Shown in pieces: positions 43,114-52,593 of a stretch of DNA of 63,300 nt. Below the pieces are notes generated by a model. That model was not told the origin of the DNA. It searched no databases and was given only the letters and a program-made list of their open reading frames with translations. Every line of letters starts with the position of its first letter. The first letter of the stretch is position 1. The translations under genes were made by a program, and so were the position numbers. The stretch comes from Rhodospirillales bacterium (GTDB lineage: Bacteria; Pseudomonadota; Alphaproteobacteria; Rhodospirillales; Casp-alpha2): positions 1 to 63,300 of the forward strand of contig JABMOY010000208.1 of assembly GCA_013203955.1 (NCBI GenBank), read 5' to 3'.

Positions 43114-43983
43114 GTGTTTGGCCAACTTATCATCAGCGGATTTGCGACGGGGAGCCTTTATGCCCTGACTGCTGTCGCTGTCGTGGTCGTTTTTCGTAAT
43201 ACCCGTACAATCAACCTAGCGCAGGGTGATTTCTCCATGATCGGCGCCTTCCTGGCGTTGATCTTCCTCAAGAATTTCGGCCTGAATTACTACGTTGCCT
43301 TAGGCTTGGCCGTTATTTGCTGTATCGGCCTTGGCATTCTGGTGGAACGGTTGATCATGCGCCCGATTGCCGATTCCGACTGGTTGACGCTATTTACGGC
43401 AACGCTAGGCGTTTATTACATCCTGCATGGCGTGGCCGGGTGGCTTTGGGGCCGCGACACAAAAGCTTTTCCCGTCACTTTCGACCCGACGCCGATCAAG
43501 ATTTTCGGTGGAATTATCAGCCAGGGCCACCTGATCAACATGGCCTGGGCGGCGGGGATCGGGGCCGTGCTTTTTTATTTTTTCAAGTACACGAAGCAGG
43601 GCATCGCCATGCGGGCCGTCACCGACGACCCGGAAACGGCGGAGCTCATGGGTATACCGGTGCGCTTCATCGTGCTTCTGACCTGGGGTATGGCCGGGTT
43701 TCTCGCCGCCTTCGTCGGCGTGTTGATTGCGCCGATCATCTATGTCGCGCCGGAAATGATGGATGAGGTCCTGATCAAGGGCTACGTGGCTGCCGTCTTC
43801 GGGGGCTTGTATTCGATTCCTGGCGCGATTATCGGCGCACTTCTGATCGGGGTGACGGAAAACTTGGCTGGCGGCTACCTGGGATCGGAGTTCAAGACGG
43901 TTTCGGCGTTTGCCATGATCGTCCTGTTGCTGGCTTTCAGGCCTCAGGGCCTGTTTGGCATCCAACACCGTCGCGAGGTCTGA
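43114..43983 (+). CDS. livH: Branched-chain-type ABC transporter permease LivH
   Basis: 289 residues, GTG start with GGGGGAG 6-7 bases ahead; eight or so membrane helices. ISGFATGSLYALTAVAVVVVF and TRTINLAQGDFSMIGAF (partly quoted, NLAQGDFSMIGAF) are the LivH signature. Inner-membrane permease of a hydrophobic amino-acid-type importer; such systems also carry betaines, amides and aromatic acids. First gene of livHMGFK. Confidence 0.93.
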   Translation: MFGQLIISGFATGSLYALTAVAVVVVFRNTRTINLAQGDFSMIGAFLALIFLKNFGLNYYVALGLAVICCIGLGILVERLIMRPIADSDWLTLFTATLGVYYILHGVAGWLWGRDTKAFPVTFDPTPIKIFGGIISQGHLINMAWAAGIGAVLFYFFKYTKQGIAMRAVTDDPETAELMGIPVRFIVLLTWGMAGFLAAFVGVLIAPIIYVAPEMMDEVLIKGYVAAVFGGLYSIPGAIIGALLIGVTENLAGGYLGSEFKTVSAFAMIVLLLAFRPQGLFGIQHRREV

Positions 43984-45018
43984 ATGGTCAAGCCAAGCAC
44001 AACCAGGGACAGAGTCGACGGGCTAAAGGCAAAGTTCGAGCGCCAGAACTGGTTCGTCGTAGGCGCCCTGTTCCTCGCCGCCGCCGTCTTTCCAATAGTT
44101 CCGGGGGCGGAAGGCTGGATGGCGTCGCAAGCGTCTCTCATCATCCTTTACATCATTGCCGCCCAGGGCGTCAGCATCCTTACCGGGTACACGGGGCTGG
44201 TTACCGTCGGCCACGGCGGGTTTCTCGCCATCGGGGCTTATACATCGGCGTTGTTGACCAAGTATTTCGCCGTTGACTTGCTGGTCGGGATCATCGCCGG
44301 CGGCCTGATGGCGGCCCTGATAGGTTTTCTTCTGGGGCTGATCTTCCTCCGCCTGTCCGGCGCGTTCATGGCCATTGGCACGTTGGGGTTCGCGTTCTTT
44401 ATCGGCACCATGGCCAACAGCGTTCCCATATTCGAGGGCCGCGAGGGGATTTCATTACCGCCCAACCGCATCTTGGGAATAGAGATCGGGGATTTCGGCT
44501 TTTACTACGTTTCGCTTGTCTCCATCGCCTTAATAACGCTTTTCATCCACGGCTTGGTGCGCTCGGGCGTGGGGCGGGCGTTCATGGCGCTCAGGGATTC
44601 GGAAAAGGCGGCGGAAAGCGCCGGCGTCAATCGGGTTTTTTACCGAACCCTGGCCTTTTCCATCAGCGCCTTCATCACCGGGGTCGCCGGGGTGCTCAAT
44701 GGCCACATCGTCAATTACGTGTCCGCCGAGGTCTATGCCGATATCTGGTATTCGGTCGATTTTCTTGTCGCCACCGTGGTCGGTGGCTCGGCTGCTTTGA
44801 TGGGACCGTTCATCGGCGGTTTGTTCATCGTTATGGTGCCTTTCTTTTTGGAGGAATTGGCCGACTTCGCCTTCATCCTCAAGGGCGTTGTGCTGATCGC
44901 CGTATTGCTGCTGGCACCCGCCGGAATCGCCGATCTGATAGCCCGGCCGTTCCGCGCCATGAGGCGCCGCCAACTGGAAGGGGCGCGAACTAATTCTATC
45001 AACGAGGCCGGGCCATGA
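43984..45018 (+). CDS. livM: Branched-chain-type ABC transporter permease LivM
   Basis: 344 residues starting on the base after the livH stop. GYTGLVTVGHGGFLAIGAYT is the LivM hallmark, followed by LSGAFMAIGTLGFAFFIG and FSISAFITGVAGVLNGHI. Second permease of the complex. Overlaps livG by 4 bases. Confidence 0.94.
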   Translation: MVKPSTTRDRVDGLKAKFERQNWFVVGALFLAAAVFPIVPGAEGWMASQASLIILYIIAAQGVSILTGYTGLVTVGHGGFLAIGAYTSALLTKYFAVDLLVGIIAGGLMAALIGFLLGLIFLRLSGAFMAIGTLGFAFFIGTMANSVPIFEGREGISLPPNRILGIEIGDFGFYYVSLVSIALITLFIHGLVRSGVGRAFMALRDSEKAAESAGVNRVFYRTLAFSISAFITGVAGVLNGHIVNYVSAEVYADIWYSVDFLVATVVGGSAALMGPFIGGLFIVMVPFFLEELADFAFILKGVVLIAVLLLAPAGIADLIARPFRAMRRRQLEGARTNSINEAGP

Positions 45019-45779
45019 GCGCGCATCTCCGTTGCGAAAACGTCACCGTCAGCTTCGGTGGCGTCGTCGCCTGTAACAAGATTTCGTTGGACGTCGAGGA
45101 AGGCAAGGTGGTCGGCTTGATCGGCCCCAACGGGGCCGGCAAAACGACCCTGTTCAATGTCCTTAGCCGGTTCCAGGATGTCGATGAAGGCGAAGTCTAC
45201 TTGCGCGACAGGCCCATTACGGGGCTGAAGGCCCACAACATCATTCGGCTCGGCATGGCGCGGACGTTCCAGAACATCAACCTGTTCAACGAGCAGACGA
45301 CCCTGGACAACATCCTGATCGGCGCCCACCGGCGCATCGGCAACCCCCTCGCCGAAATACTGGCCTTTCCATCGTCGCGGCGGAACGAGGCTAGGCTGCG
45401 GGACCATGCCGTTGAATTGGCGGAATCGCTGCACCTGGAGGGCGAATTGGACAATCTGGTTAAGAACCTTCCCTACGGCCTGCAGAAAAGGGTGGAACTG
45501 GCCCGCGCCCTGGCCGCCGAGCCGGAAATCATCCTGCTCGATGAACCGGTGGCCGGCTGCAACGACGAGGAAACCTCGGAGCTCAAGGAAATCATCAAGC
45601 AGGTCAACAAAGATTTCGGCATCACCATTTTTCTGGTGGAACATGACATGTCCATGGTGATGACGGTTTGCGATTATATCCACGTCATCAATTTCGGCGC
45701 CAATCTAGCCGAAGGAACGCCCACCGACATTCAGACCAACCGCGACGTCATCAACGCCTACTTGGGGGAAGACCACTAA
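45015..45779 (+). CDS. livG: ABC transporter ATPase LivG
   Basis: 254 residues. Walker A GPNGAGKTTLF, signature PYGLQKRVELARALAAEP (LSGGQ is degenerated to YGLQK, common in LivG) and Walker B IILLDEPVAGCNDEE. LivG normally reads DEPAAG; VAG is a minor change. It powers the importer together with LivF. Confidence 0.94.
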   Translation: MSAHLRCENVTVSFGGVVACNKISLDVEEGKVVGLIGPNGAGKTTLFNVLSRFQDVDEGEVYLRDRPITGLKAHNIIRLGMARTFQNINLFNEQTTLDNILIGAHRRIGNPLAEILAFPSSRRNEARLRDHAVELAESLHLEGELDNLVKNLPYGLQKRVELARALAAEPEIILLDEPVAGCNDEETSELKEIIKQVNKDFGITIFLVEHDMSMVMTVCDYIHVINFGANLAEGTPTDIQTNRDVINAYLGEDH

Positions 45780-46498
45780 TGGCCCTCCTGCGTCTCAATA
45801 ACGTCGAAGCCAGCTACGGCTCCGTCCGGGCGCTGCAGGGGATCTCCCTGGTTATCGAGGAAGGATCCTTTATTACCCTGCTGGGTGCCAACGGGGCCGG
45901 CAAGTCGACGACGCTGAAAACGATCTCCGGTACGGTCAAGCCGTCGGCTGGGACGATTGAATTCGACGGTAAGCCGCTGGACGGCCAGACCCCCAATCAG
46001 ATGGTGAAATTGGGTGTCGCCCAGGTTCCCGAAGGACGGAAGATATTCAAGGATCTGACGGTAGCTGAAAATCTGAACGTCGGCGCCTATTCACGCAAGG
46101 ACAAGTCCGGCATCAAAAGCGACCTTGAATGGGTGCTTGATCTTTTCCCGGTTCTGAAAGAACGCGGCCGCCAACTCGGCGGCACCCTGTCCGGCGGCGA
46201 GCAGCAGATGTTGGCCATTGGCCGCGGCTTGATGGCCCGGCCCCGGCTGTTGTTGCTGGATGAGCCGTCCCTGGGGCTGGCGCCGATCCTCATTGCTGAA
46301 ATTTTTAAGACCCTTCGCACCATCAATAAGGAGCACGGGATGACGCTGATGGTGGTCGAGCAAAATGCCAATGTCGCACTTAAAAACGCCAATTACGGAT
46401 ATGTCCTGCAAGTCGGGCGAATCGCCGTTGAAGGTAAGGCGGACGAGCTCAGAAAAAACGATGACATCGTTAATTCTTACATGGGGGGACAGGGCTAA
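45779..46498 (+). CDS. livF: ABC transporter ATPase LivF
   Basis: 239 residues; its ATG shares one base with the livG stop (TAATG). Walker A GANGAGKSTTLK, signature LSGGEQQMLAIGRGLM, Walker B LLLLDEPSLGLAP. The in-frame ORF extends upstream into livG, but the start at 45779 fits the family (MALLRLNNVEASYG). Confidence 0.94.
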   Translation: MALLRLNNVEASYGSVRALQGISLVIEEGSFITLLGANGAGKSTTLKTISGTVKPSAGTIEFDGKPLDGQTPNQMVKLGVAQVPEGRKIFKDLTVAENLNVGAYSRKDKSGIKSDLEWVLDLFPVLKERGRQLGGTLSGGEQQMLAIGRGLMARPRLLLLDEPSLGLAPILIAEIFKTLRTINKEHGMTLMVVEQNANVALKNANYGYVLQVGRIAVEGKADELRKNDDIVNSYMGGQG

Positions 46499-46712
46499 CC
46501 CACCCCGCCCAAAGAGGAGCAGGCGAAGAGACGGAAAAAATTCAGGAATTGCGGCGATGGTTTTTAGTTTGCCGCGACAGGGCTTTTGGCCGGACTGCCG
46601 TGTTTAAGGGCCGGAAGCTGAAGAGATGCCCACGCCGGGTTTCGGTTTGACTAGAAAGAAACCTGCCGGGGGCGACTTAGGAAGCACTTTAACCGATGGG
46701 AGGCATAGAAAG

Positions 46713-47912
46713 ATGAGACGTTTTATAACCAAGGCGACGATTTTCGTCGGCGCGGGCCTTTTGGGCTTGGTGGCGACGGCATCCTGGGCGGCGAACGGAC
46801 CAGGCGTTAGCGACAAGGAAATCCTTATTTGCTCGTATCAGCCGATGACGGGGAAGGTATCGAGCTATTTCCGCATGGGCAAAGGCGCCGACGCCTGGTT
46901 CAAGCATGTCAACGATTCCGGCGGCATCAATGGCCGTATGATTAAGTACAAGATGGTCGATGATAAATACGAACCGGCGCGCACGATGAACATCGTCAAG
47001 CGCTTCATCGAACGCGACAAATGTTTCGCCATTGTCGCACCGTTGGGGTCGGCGCCGACCAAGGCGGTCATCGATTATGTCGTCTCCAAGAACATGCCCT
47101 TGATTGGGGCCGGTACCGGCGCCGCCAAGAACGTGTTCTACAAAAGCCGCTACGTTTTTCCGCTGTATCCGCCTTATGACAAGGAAGGCACCGACTTGGT
47201 TCGATTCACCAAGGAAGTCTTTGGGGCGAAGAAGATCGGCGTGATCTACCAGAACGACGCCTCGGGAAAAACCCATCTCAAGGGTATTGAAGTGGGGCTC
47301 AAGAAGTATGGCGTCGAAATGGTGGCGGCTGAAGGATATGAGCCGAAGGAAGTAGACGTCAGTTCTCAGGTCATCAAGATGAAAAACGCTAACGTTGATG
47401 CTCTGATCTGTTCGTGTGCTCCGGAACCGGCTGCCAAGGTCTATACCGAACGCGCTAAGCTTGGCTGGAAGGCGCCGGTCGTCAACGTGTTCTTCGGCAA
47501 GAGCCCGAAGGTGCCGGAACTGGCAGGCAAGGAGGCGGTCGAGGGGATTTACTTCGCCACTATCTTCCGGGAATGGGATGACCCCAACCCGAAGATTCAA
47601 GAGGCCAAGACGATCCTCAAGAAGTACTACCCCGAAGAACAGCCCGACGCGGTTCATCTGTGGGGCTTTACCGGCGCTCAGGTGTTCACCGAAGCGCTCA
47701 AACGCATGGGCAAGAAAAACATCACCCATGCACGCCTTCTTGATGCTCTGGAAGGCATCGACAACTGGCAAGGGAGTGTTGTGCCGGTGGTCAATATTGG
47801 TGAAGTCGGCCCCGGAGACGAGGCCATTAAGCACCTGTTGGTGCCCGGCATGAACTACGTCGTCTACAAGGGCGGCAGGTTCAATCCCTTCACGCCACCC
47901 TGGATGAAATAA
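46713..47912 (+). CDS. livK: Liv-type periplasmic substrate-binding protein
   Basis: 399 residues. I chose the ATG at 46713: GGGAGG is 11 bases ahead and a signal peptide follows at once (FITKATIFVGAGLLGLVATASWA). The mature protein is a two-lobe binding protein (NGPGVSDKEILICSYQPMTG, YYPEEQPDAVHLWGFTGAQV as partial landmarks). It sets the specificity of the importer; position next to module B suggests it brings in the methylated substrate that the UroD-type enzyme demethylates. Ligand unknown. A 214-base gap with no evident gene separates it from livF. Confidence 0.92.
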   Translation: MRRFITKATIFVGAGLLGLVATASWAANGPGVSDKEILICSYQPMTGKVSSYFRMGKGADAWFKHVNDSGGINGRMIKYKMVDDKYEPARTMNIVKRFIERDKCFAIVAPLGSAPTKAVIDYVVSKNMPLIGAGTGAAKNVFYKSRYVFPLYPPYDKEGTDLVRFTKEVFGAKKIGVIYQNDASGKTHLKGIEVGLKKYGVEMVAAEGYEPKEVDVSSQVIKMKNANVDALICSCAPEPAAKVYTERAKLGWKAPVVNVFFGKSPKVPELAGKEAVEGIYFATIFREWDDPNPKIQEAKTILKKYYPEEQPDAVHLWGFTGAQVFTEALKRMGKKNITHARLLDALEGIDNWQGSVVPVVNIGEVGPGDEAIKHLLVPGMNYVVYKGGRFNPFTPPWMK

Positions 47913-47927
47913 GAAATACCACGCAAC

Positions 47928-47956
47928 AGCCGGCGGTCCCTAAGGGGCCGTCGGCT
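47928..47956 (+). terminator. Hairpin after livK
   Basis: AGCCGGCGG and CCGTCGGCT pair over 9 bp with one G-U, 11-base loop; a T-run (CTTTTTTTG) comes 22 bases later. Likely ends the liv transcript. Confidence 0.55.
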
Positions 47957-48077
47957 AGGGCGGAGGTACACGCGTTTGCTTTTTTTGTTATGCGCCTGAA
48001 GCATACCACCCTACTTTAAAGCACAACTCGACAGGTCTCGGGCGGGGTGTTAGCGTGCCTTTTCCCAGAAGCGAAAG

Positions 48078-48092
48078 TGGCACTCCGCTTGC
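48078..48092 (+). promoter_or_regulatory. Sigma-54 (-24/-12) promoter of module B
   Basis: TGGCAC-TCCGC-TTGC: GG and GC are separated by exactly 10 bases, as in RpoN promoters. The expected start site near 48104 lies about 32 bases before the ATG at 48136. RpoN promoters need an enhancer-binding activator, and none is in the window. Confidence 0.7.
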
Positions 48093-48135
48093 GATTTTGG
48101 CGGAAAAATCAAAAAGGATTCGGGAGGACATTAAA

Positions 48136-49494
48136 ATGGTAGCGATCATAGGCGAGGCAATCCCTGCGCAAAGAAAAAGAACGGTGGATGCCCTTCATTT
48201 AAGGGAGCCCGACCGGGTGCCGACAGGGCTTTGGGGTACCGTGGAAGGCTACCAGAACCTGCGCAAGGGTCTCGGTATGGACTACCACGAAGACCCCATG
48301 GATTACCGCACCGGCTCGACGACTTGGACCACGGACGTGGTCTTCGAACTCGATCTGGCCGAAAAACTGGATCTCGATTACGTGCGCCTCAACCTCGCCC
48401 CGCCGGGCGGCTCGCCGGGGTTCCGCCCGATTAAGAAAGAGGACGTGACCTGCCGGCTCGAAGTCAGTGCAGACGAGATGAATACCGACGAATGGGGCGT
48501 CATCCGCAAATGGACCCCGCACGAGCGCGGCGGTTATTACGAAATGATTGGCTACCCCTTGTTCGATGCGACCAGCGCCCCGATCGAAGAAGGGCTCAAG
48601 ATGCTGGAGAATTATCCCTGGCCGGACCCTTATGACGAGGCCTGTTGGGCGGAATCGCCGATGCCGGGGATGACGCTTCGGGAATACGCCAAGTTTGTCC
48701 ATGAGGAAACGCCCTTTGCCCTGCTCGGCCAAGGCGGGCGTGGCGGCATTTTTGAGCAAGCCAAGTACATGGTCGGCTACGCCAAGATCTTTTCGGACTT
48801 CATCGAGTCGCCGGAATTTCTCGAAGCTTTGATGGTCAAGCTGACGGACCTGGAAATCGATTTCAACAAGGCGCTTATCGACCAATGCGGCGAATACCTG
48901 GACTGGATCAGGGTCAGCCCCGAAGACATCGCCAGCGAGAAGACGTCGTTCCTGTCGGTGAAGATGTTCGAGCGCCAAGTCATCCCCCATTATCACCGCT
49001 GTTTTACCGAGGTGAAGGAATACTTCCGCCAAAAAAATCCGGAAGGCTTGATCCAGTTCCACAGCTGCGGCGCCGTCGCCGCGCCCTTCATGGGTGGGAT
49101 TTTGAATGGCACCACCAAGGACGGCGATCAGTGCATTGATGTTTACGACAGTCTGCCTCCAAAAGTGGCGCGCCATTCCAATCCGGCGGCGCAAAAACGT
49201 TCGTGGGGCGACCGCATGGCCTTCCTGGGCGGCATCGATGTTCAGGAAACGCTGCCCTGGGGAACGCCCGAGGAAGTCCGCGCCGAAGTTCGCGCCCGGA
49301 TTTGGGAAATGGGCCACGGCGGCGGTTATCTGCTGAGTTGTTCACATCGGCTGGAACACGACGTTCCGGTGGAAAATACCCTGGCCATGTTGGACGAAGC
49401 CCGCGAATACGGGGTCTATCCCCTGCCGAAAGACCCGCCCCCGGGCGCTGATACGGGCGAAGATTCCGAAGAATGGGGCGGCGCCAAAGGCTAG
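48136..49494 (+). CDS. UroD-fold methyltransferase, module B
   Basis: 452 residues from the ATG at 48136, which has GGGAGG about 9 bases ahead; an in-frame GTG at 48055 overlaps the promoter. LIQFHSCGAVAAPF (about residue 300) and LLSCSHRLEHDVPVEN (about residue 402) give the HxC...C zinc set, complete here unlike in module A. Substrate-side corrinoid methyltransferase by family; longer than MtaA (about 340) by roughly 100 residues, partly through inserts before the zinc motif. Followed 43 bases later by its corrinoid protein gene. Confidence 0.88.
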   Translation: MVAIIGEAIPAQRKRTVDALHLREPDRVPTGLWGTVEGYQNLRKGLGMDYHEDPMDYRTGSTTWTTDVVFELDLAEKLDLDYVRLNLAPPGGSPGFRPIKKEDVTCRLEVSADEMNTDEWGVIRKWTPHERGGYYEMIGYPLFDATSAPIEEGLKMLENYPWPDPYDEACWAESPMPGMTLREYAKFVHEETPFALLGQGGRGGIFEQAKYMVGYAKIFSDFIESPEFLEALMVKLTDLEIDFNKALIDQCGEYLDWIRVSPEDIASEKTSFLSVKMFERQVIPHYHRCFTEVKEYFRQKNPEGLIQFHSCGAVAAPFMGGILNGTTKDGDQCIDVYDSLPPKVARHSNPAAQKRSWGDRMAFLGGIDVQETLPWGTPEEVRAEVRARIWEMGHGGGYLLSCSHRLEHDVPVENTLAMLDEAREYGVYPLPKDPPPGADTGEDSEEWGGAKG

Positions 49495-49537
49495 GCCGCA
49501 ATAATTAACGAACCCGCCGCCAAAAGGAAAAAAGTCG

Positions 49538-50362
49538 ATGACTGACGACCAACAGGGAAAACTCGAAATCGAAACCGATATGGAGTTTGATCTCGAAGAC
49601 CTGAAGAAGGACCTGGAAACGACCCGCAAGACGGACCGTTGGAGCGACGCGCCGGCCGACGTCAAGGACATCTTCCATCAGTTGGAATGGAACATCATCG
49701 AAGGTGAATTCCATGAAACGACGAGTTTCATCAACCCGCTGTTGGAAGCCGGCGTCCAAGCCCGCACCCTGATTTCCGGGCCGATGTCGACGGGCATCGC
49801 CGAAGTCGGGCGGCGCTTCAAGATGGATGAATATTTCCTGCCCGAGGTCATGATGTCGGCCAAGTGCATGCAGTCGGCGCTGGTTATTATCAAACCGCTG
49901 ATCATCGCCGAAAAGGCGGCAAGCGTCGGCACCTGCGTTATCGGCACCATCCAGGGCGATCTTCACGACATCGGCAAGAACATTGTTTCCATGATGTTGG
50001 AAGCCGCCGGGTTCGATGTTATCGATTTGGGCGTCAGCACGCCGCCCGAAGATTTCATTGCCGCGATCAGAGAACACAAACCGCAAATCGTCGGTTTTTC
50101 GGCACTGTTGACGACGACCATGAATATGCAGGGCGAAACTTTGAAGCTCATTATCGCCGAAGGATTGCGCGACGATGTTAAGGTTCTGGTCGGTGGCGCG
50201 CCGATCTCACAAGTTTGGGCCGACAAGATCGGCGCCGATGCTTATTGCGCCGATGCGCTGATCGCCGTCGAAAAGGCCAAGGCCTGCGTTGGGGAGCATA
50301 AGGATTTGCTCGGCGGCGCGCCGGAATTACGCGATCATCTGCTGGCGATGGATTCTCAGTAA
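49538..50362 (+). CDS. Corrinoid (B12-binding) methyl-carrier protein, module B
   Basis: 274 residues. An acidic 40-residue N-terminus, helical cap (about 45-135) and B12 domain with DLHDIGKNIVSMML (cobalt-ligand His), SALLTTTMNMQ and VLVGGAPISQ. Partner of the UroD-type gene immediately upstream. No dedicated MtrH-like or re-activator gene is in this cluster, so it may rely on those of module A. AAAAGGAAAAAA lies before the ATG. Confidence 0.93.
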   Translation: MTDDQQGKLEIETDMEFDLEDLKKDLETTRKTDRWSDAPADVKDIFHQLEWNIIEGEFHETTSFINPLLEAGVQARTLISGPMSTGIAEVGRRFKMDEYFLPEVMMSAKCMQSALVIIKPLIIAEKAASVGTCVIGTIQGDLHDIGKNIVSMMLEAAGFDVIDLGVSTPPEDFIAAIREHKPQIVGFSALLTTTMNMQGETLKLIIAEGLRDDVKVLVGGAPISQVWADKIGADAYCADALIAVEKAKACVGEHKDLLGGAPELRDHLLAMDSQ

Positions 50363-50441
50363 AAGTCCGCCAAAGGATACGCTTAAGTCGATGATCGGGC
50401 CAATGATCGTGATAGGGTAGTGGGGAACGCGGATCCGGATC

Positions 50442-51560
50442 ATGGCTAAGATAAATAAGAATCATGTCACTATCGCGACCCTGGCTATCGGGGCCGGATT
50501 GGCGGCCATGGGCGTTGAAGGCCGTCTTGGCGAGGCTTGGGGCTGGGGACTGTTCCTGGTGTCAGCCCTTCTGTTGTCCGCCGGCACCGGGGCCGGCGGC
50601 ACCCTAATATTTTCAAAGCGCTTTTATACGGAGTCCCTGAAAGCGGTCACCGCCTGGCTTTTGGTCCTGGGTGGGATGTTCTACGTGTGGGGGATTTTCG
50701 GTCTCGGCGGGTATTTTGTTTTTGAAGCCCTCGAAGGCCGGATGGAAACTCGCTGGATCGTCTTCGGGCCGGTGGTTTTGGCGGCGATTTTTATCCTCGA
50801 ATTCGGCCTATACCGCATTATCGTCGAACGCAATCTACCGACCTATCGCCGCTTCGGCCAATTCATTACCCGCCGGGACAGCGACCCGGATGCCATGCGC
50901 CGCACCCTGGTTGACGAAGTGGTGCTGCACAAGAGCCTGTTTTCCGTCAGCGGCTTTCGCTGGTTCAAGCACACGCTGATCTTCTGGGGGTTCGGTTTGC
51001 TATTGGTCAGCGAAGGCCTAGCGGTGTTGTTTCGCGACATGCTTCCGGCCTTTGGCCGGGGGGATTTGTGGATGGCGGGCCATCCCCTTCGCCTCGCCTT
51101 CGATTTTGCTTTTGACGCCTTCGGCCTGATGTCGATGGCGGGATGCGTGCTGGCGCTGATCTGGCGGGTCATGGTCAACGGTACGGAGCAACAGAAATTC
51201 ACCGATACGCCGACGGCCATATTTCTTTTTTTCGTCCTATTCAGTGGGTTCCTCGTCGAAGGACTGCGTATCGCCGGGTCCGCGCCTGATCCTTATTTGA
51301 GCGTGTCCTTCGTCGGCTATGGACTGGCCCTGCTGATTGGTCCGGCGGAGGCGGCCCTGGCAGGCTTCTATGATTCGCTTTGGTACGTGCATGTCATCGG
51401 GTCTTGCCTGTTCGGCGCCTATGTCCCGGTCAAGCGGCTGGTCCATTCCTGCGCTACGCCCATGGGACGCATGATGAATTCGCAGAAAGGGCTGCTGGAA
51501 GCAAAAAAACAAGGCGTCATTGGGGGCCTGTTGGGCGGTTCGACAACGGCGCCGGAGTAA
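50442..51560 (+). CDS. NarI/HdrE-like membrane cytochrome b protein
   Basis: 372 residues, about eight hydrophobic segments. The second half (from about residue 160) looks like the NarI gamma-subunit fold: HKSLFSVSGFRWFKHTLIFWGFG and YVHVIGSCLFGAYVPVKRLVHS, whose His residues are placed to bind two b haems (quoted only in part: FRWFKHTLIFWG, WYVHVIGSCLFG). In other systems this type passes electrons between a cytoplasmic FeS partner and quinone. Between corrinoid and MetVF genes, a role in taking electrons from methyl-tetrahydrofolate oxidation is plausible. LysR starts 4 bases after it. Confidence 0.7.
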   Translation: MAKINKNHVTIATLAIGAGLAAMGVEGRLGEAWGWGLFLVSALLLSAGTGAGGTLIFSKRFYTESLKAVTAWLLVLGGMFYVWGIFGLGGYFVFEALEGRMETRWIVFGPVVLAAIFILEFGLYRIIVERNLPTYRRFGQFITRRDSDPDAMRRTLVDEVVLHKSLFSVSGFRWFKHTLIFWGFGLLLVSEGLAVLFRDMLPAFGRGDLWMAGHPLRLAFDFAFDAFGLMSMAGCVLALIWRVMVNGTEQQKFTDTPTAIFLFFVLFSGFLVEGLRIAGSAPDPYLSVSFVGYGLALLIGPAEAALAGFYDSLWYVHVIGSCLFGAYVPVKRLVHSCATPMGRMMNSQKGLLEAKKQGVIGGLLGGSTTAPE

Positions 51561-51564
51561 GCCC

Positions 51565-52503
51565 GTGGATTGGGATCTATTGCGAATTTTTCTCGCCGTC
51601 GCCAAAGCTGGAAGTTTTACCCAGGCAGGCAAAGACGTGGGACTCAGCCAATCCGCCGTCAGCCGTCAAGTCGCCAAGCTGGAACAATCCCTGGGCGTGT
51701 CATTTTTTCACCGTCATCCGCGGGGCCTTGCCTTGACCGAACAGGGAGATGATTTTTTACGCACCGTCAAGGAGATGTCGGCGAAATTGGGGATGGCGGA
51801 AGCGATCATCAACGAAAGACGGGAACGCCCGGAAGGCCCGCTGAAAATCACCACGTCGGTGGGTTTCGGGTCAGCTTGGCTTACGTCCCGGATGAATGAA
51901 TTCATCACTCTTTTCCCCGATATTTCAGTGACCCTACTGTTGACGGATTCACTGGACCTGGACCTGTCCATGCGCGAAGCCGATGTGGCCATCCGCTTCG
52001 CCCGGCAAACCCAACCCAGCCTCATTCAGCGTCGGCTGATGTCCATTCGCTATCACGTTTTCGCGTCAAAGGAATACTTGGCGAAAAACGGCATGCCCAA
52101 GCAGGCGAAGGATATGGACCATCATCCCATTATCGTCTACGGCGATGAAACTCCGGCCCCTATTTCCAACATCAATTGGCTGCTGGAAGCCAGTGCCGGG
52201 CGGGGTCACGCACGGGAACCGGCGCTTCGGGTCAACAGCGTTTACGGCATTTACCGCGCCGTTCTCAGCGGGCTCGGCATTGCCGCGCTGCCTTATTACA
52301 TGAGTGACGAATCGCCGGAACTTGTCGAAATACTGCCGGAACTGCGTGGCCCCAGCTTTGATGTCTTTTTCGTTTATCCCGAGGAATTGCGCCATTCCAA
52401 GCGCATCACTTCGGTCAGGAACTTCCTTGTCGATGCGGCGAAGAAGGACTTGGCCCAAAAACCCCCTGAAGAAATAGAGACATCTTCCCCTGATGTGCGC
52501 TAA
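51565..52503 (+). CDS. LysR-family transcriptional regulator
   Basis: 312 residues from a GTG at 51565 (VDWDLLRIFLAVAKAGSFTQAG). HTH within GSFTQAGKDVGLSQSAVSRQ (residues 16-35) and a two-lobe effector domain after residue 90. Encoded inside module B rather than divergently, which is less usual for LysR. It may respond to the imported substrate or a methyl intermediate. Confidence 0.9.
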   Translation: MDWDLLRIFLAVAKAGSFTQAGKDVGLSQSAVSRQVAKLEQSLGVSFFHRHPRGLALTEQGDDFLRTVKEMSAKLGMAEAIINERRERPEGPLKITTSVGFGSAWLTSRMNEFITLFPDISVTLLLTDSLDLDLSMREADVAIRFARQTQPSLIQRRLMSIRYHVFASKEYLAKNGMPKQAKDMDHHPIIVYGDETPAPISNINWLLEASAGRGHAREPALRVNSVYGIYRAVLSGLGIAALPYYMSDESPELVEILPELRGPSFDVFFVYPEELRHSKRITSVRNFLVDAAKKDLAQKPPEEIETSSPDVR

Positions 52504-52593
52504 GAACATAACCTATGCACCTTTGTGTGAATTGGCCGGGTCAACCGCTGGCGGTTTGACCGCCGGGCATTCCCGTCTTTAGGAAGGAAAAAC

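Noticed and set aside
47957-48135. Cobalamin riboswitch before module B
   Set aside because: No B12-box-like core found; the stretch instead holds a -24/-12 promoter. The gaps before module A genes were also empty of one.
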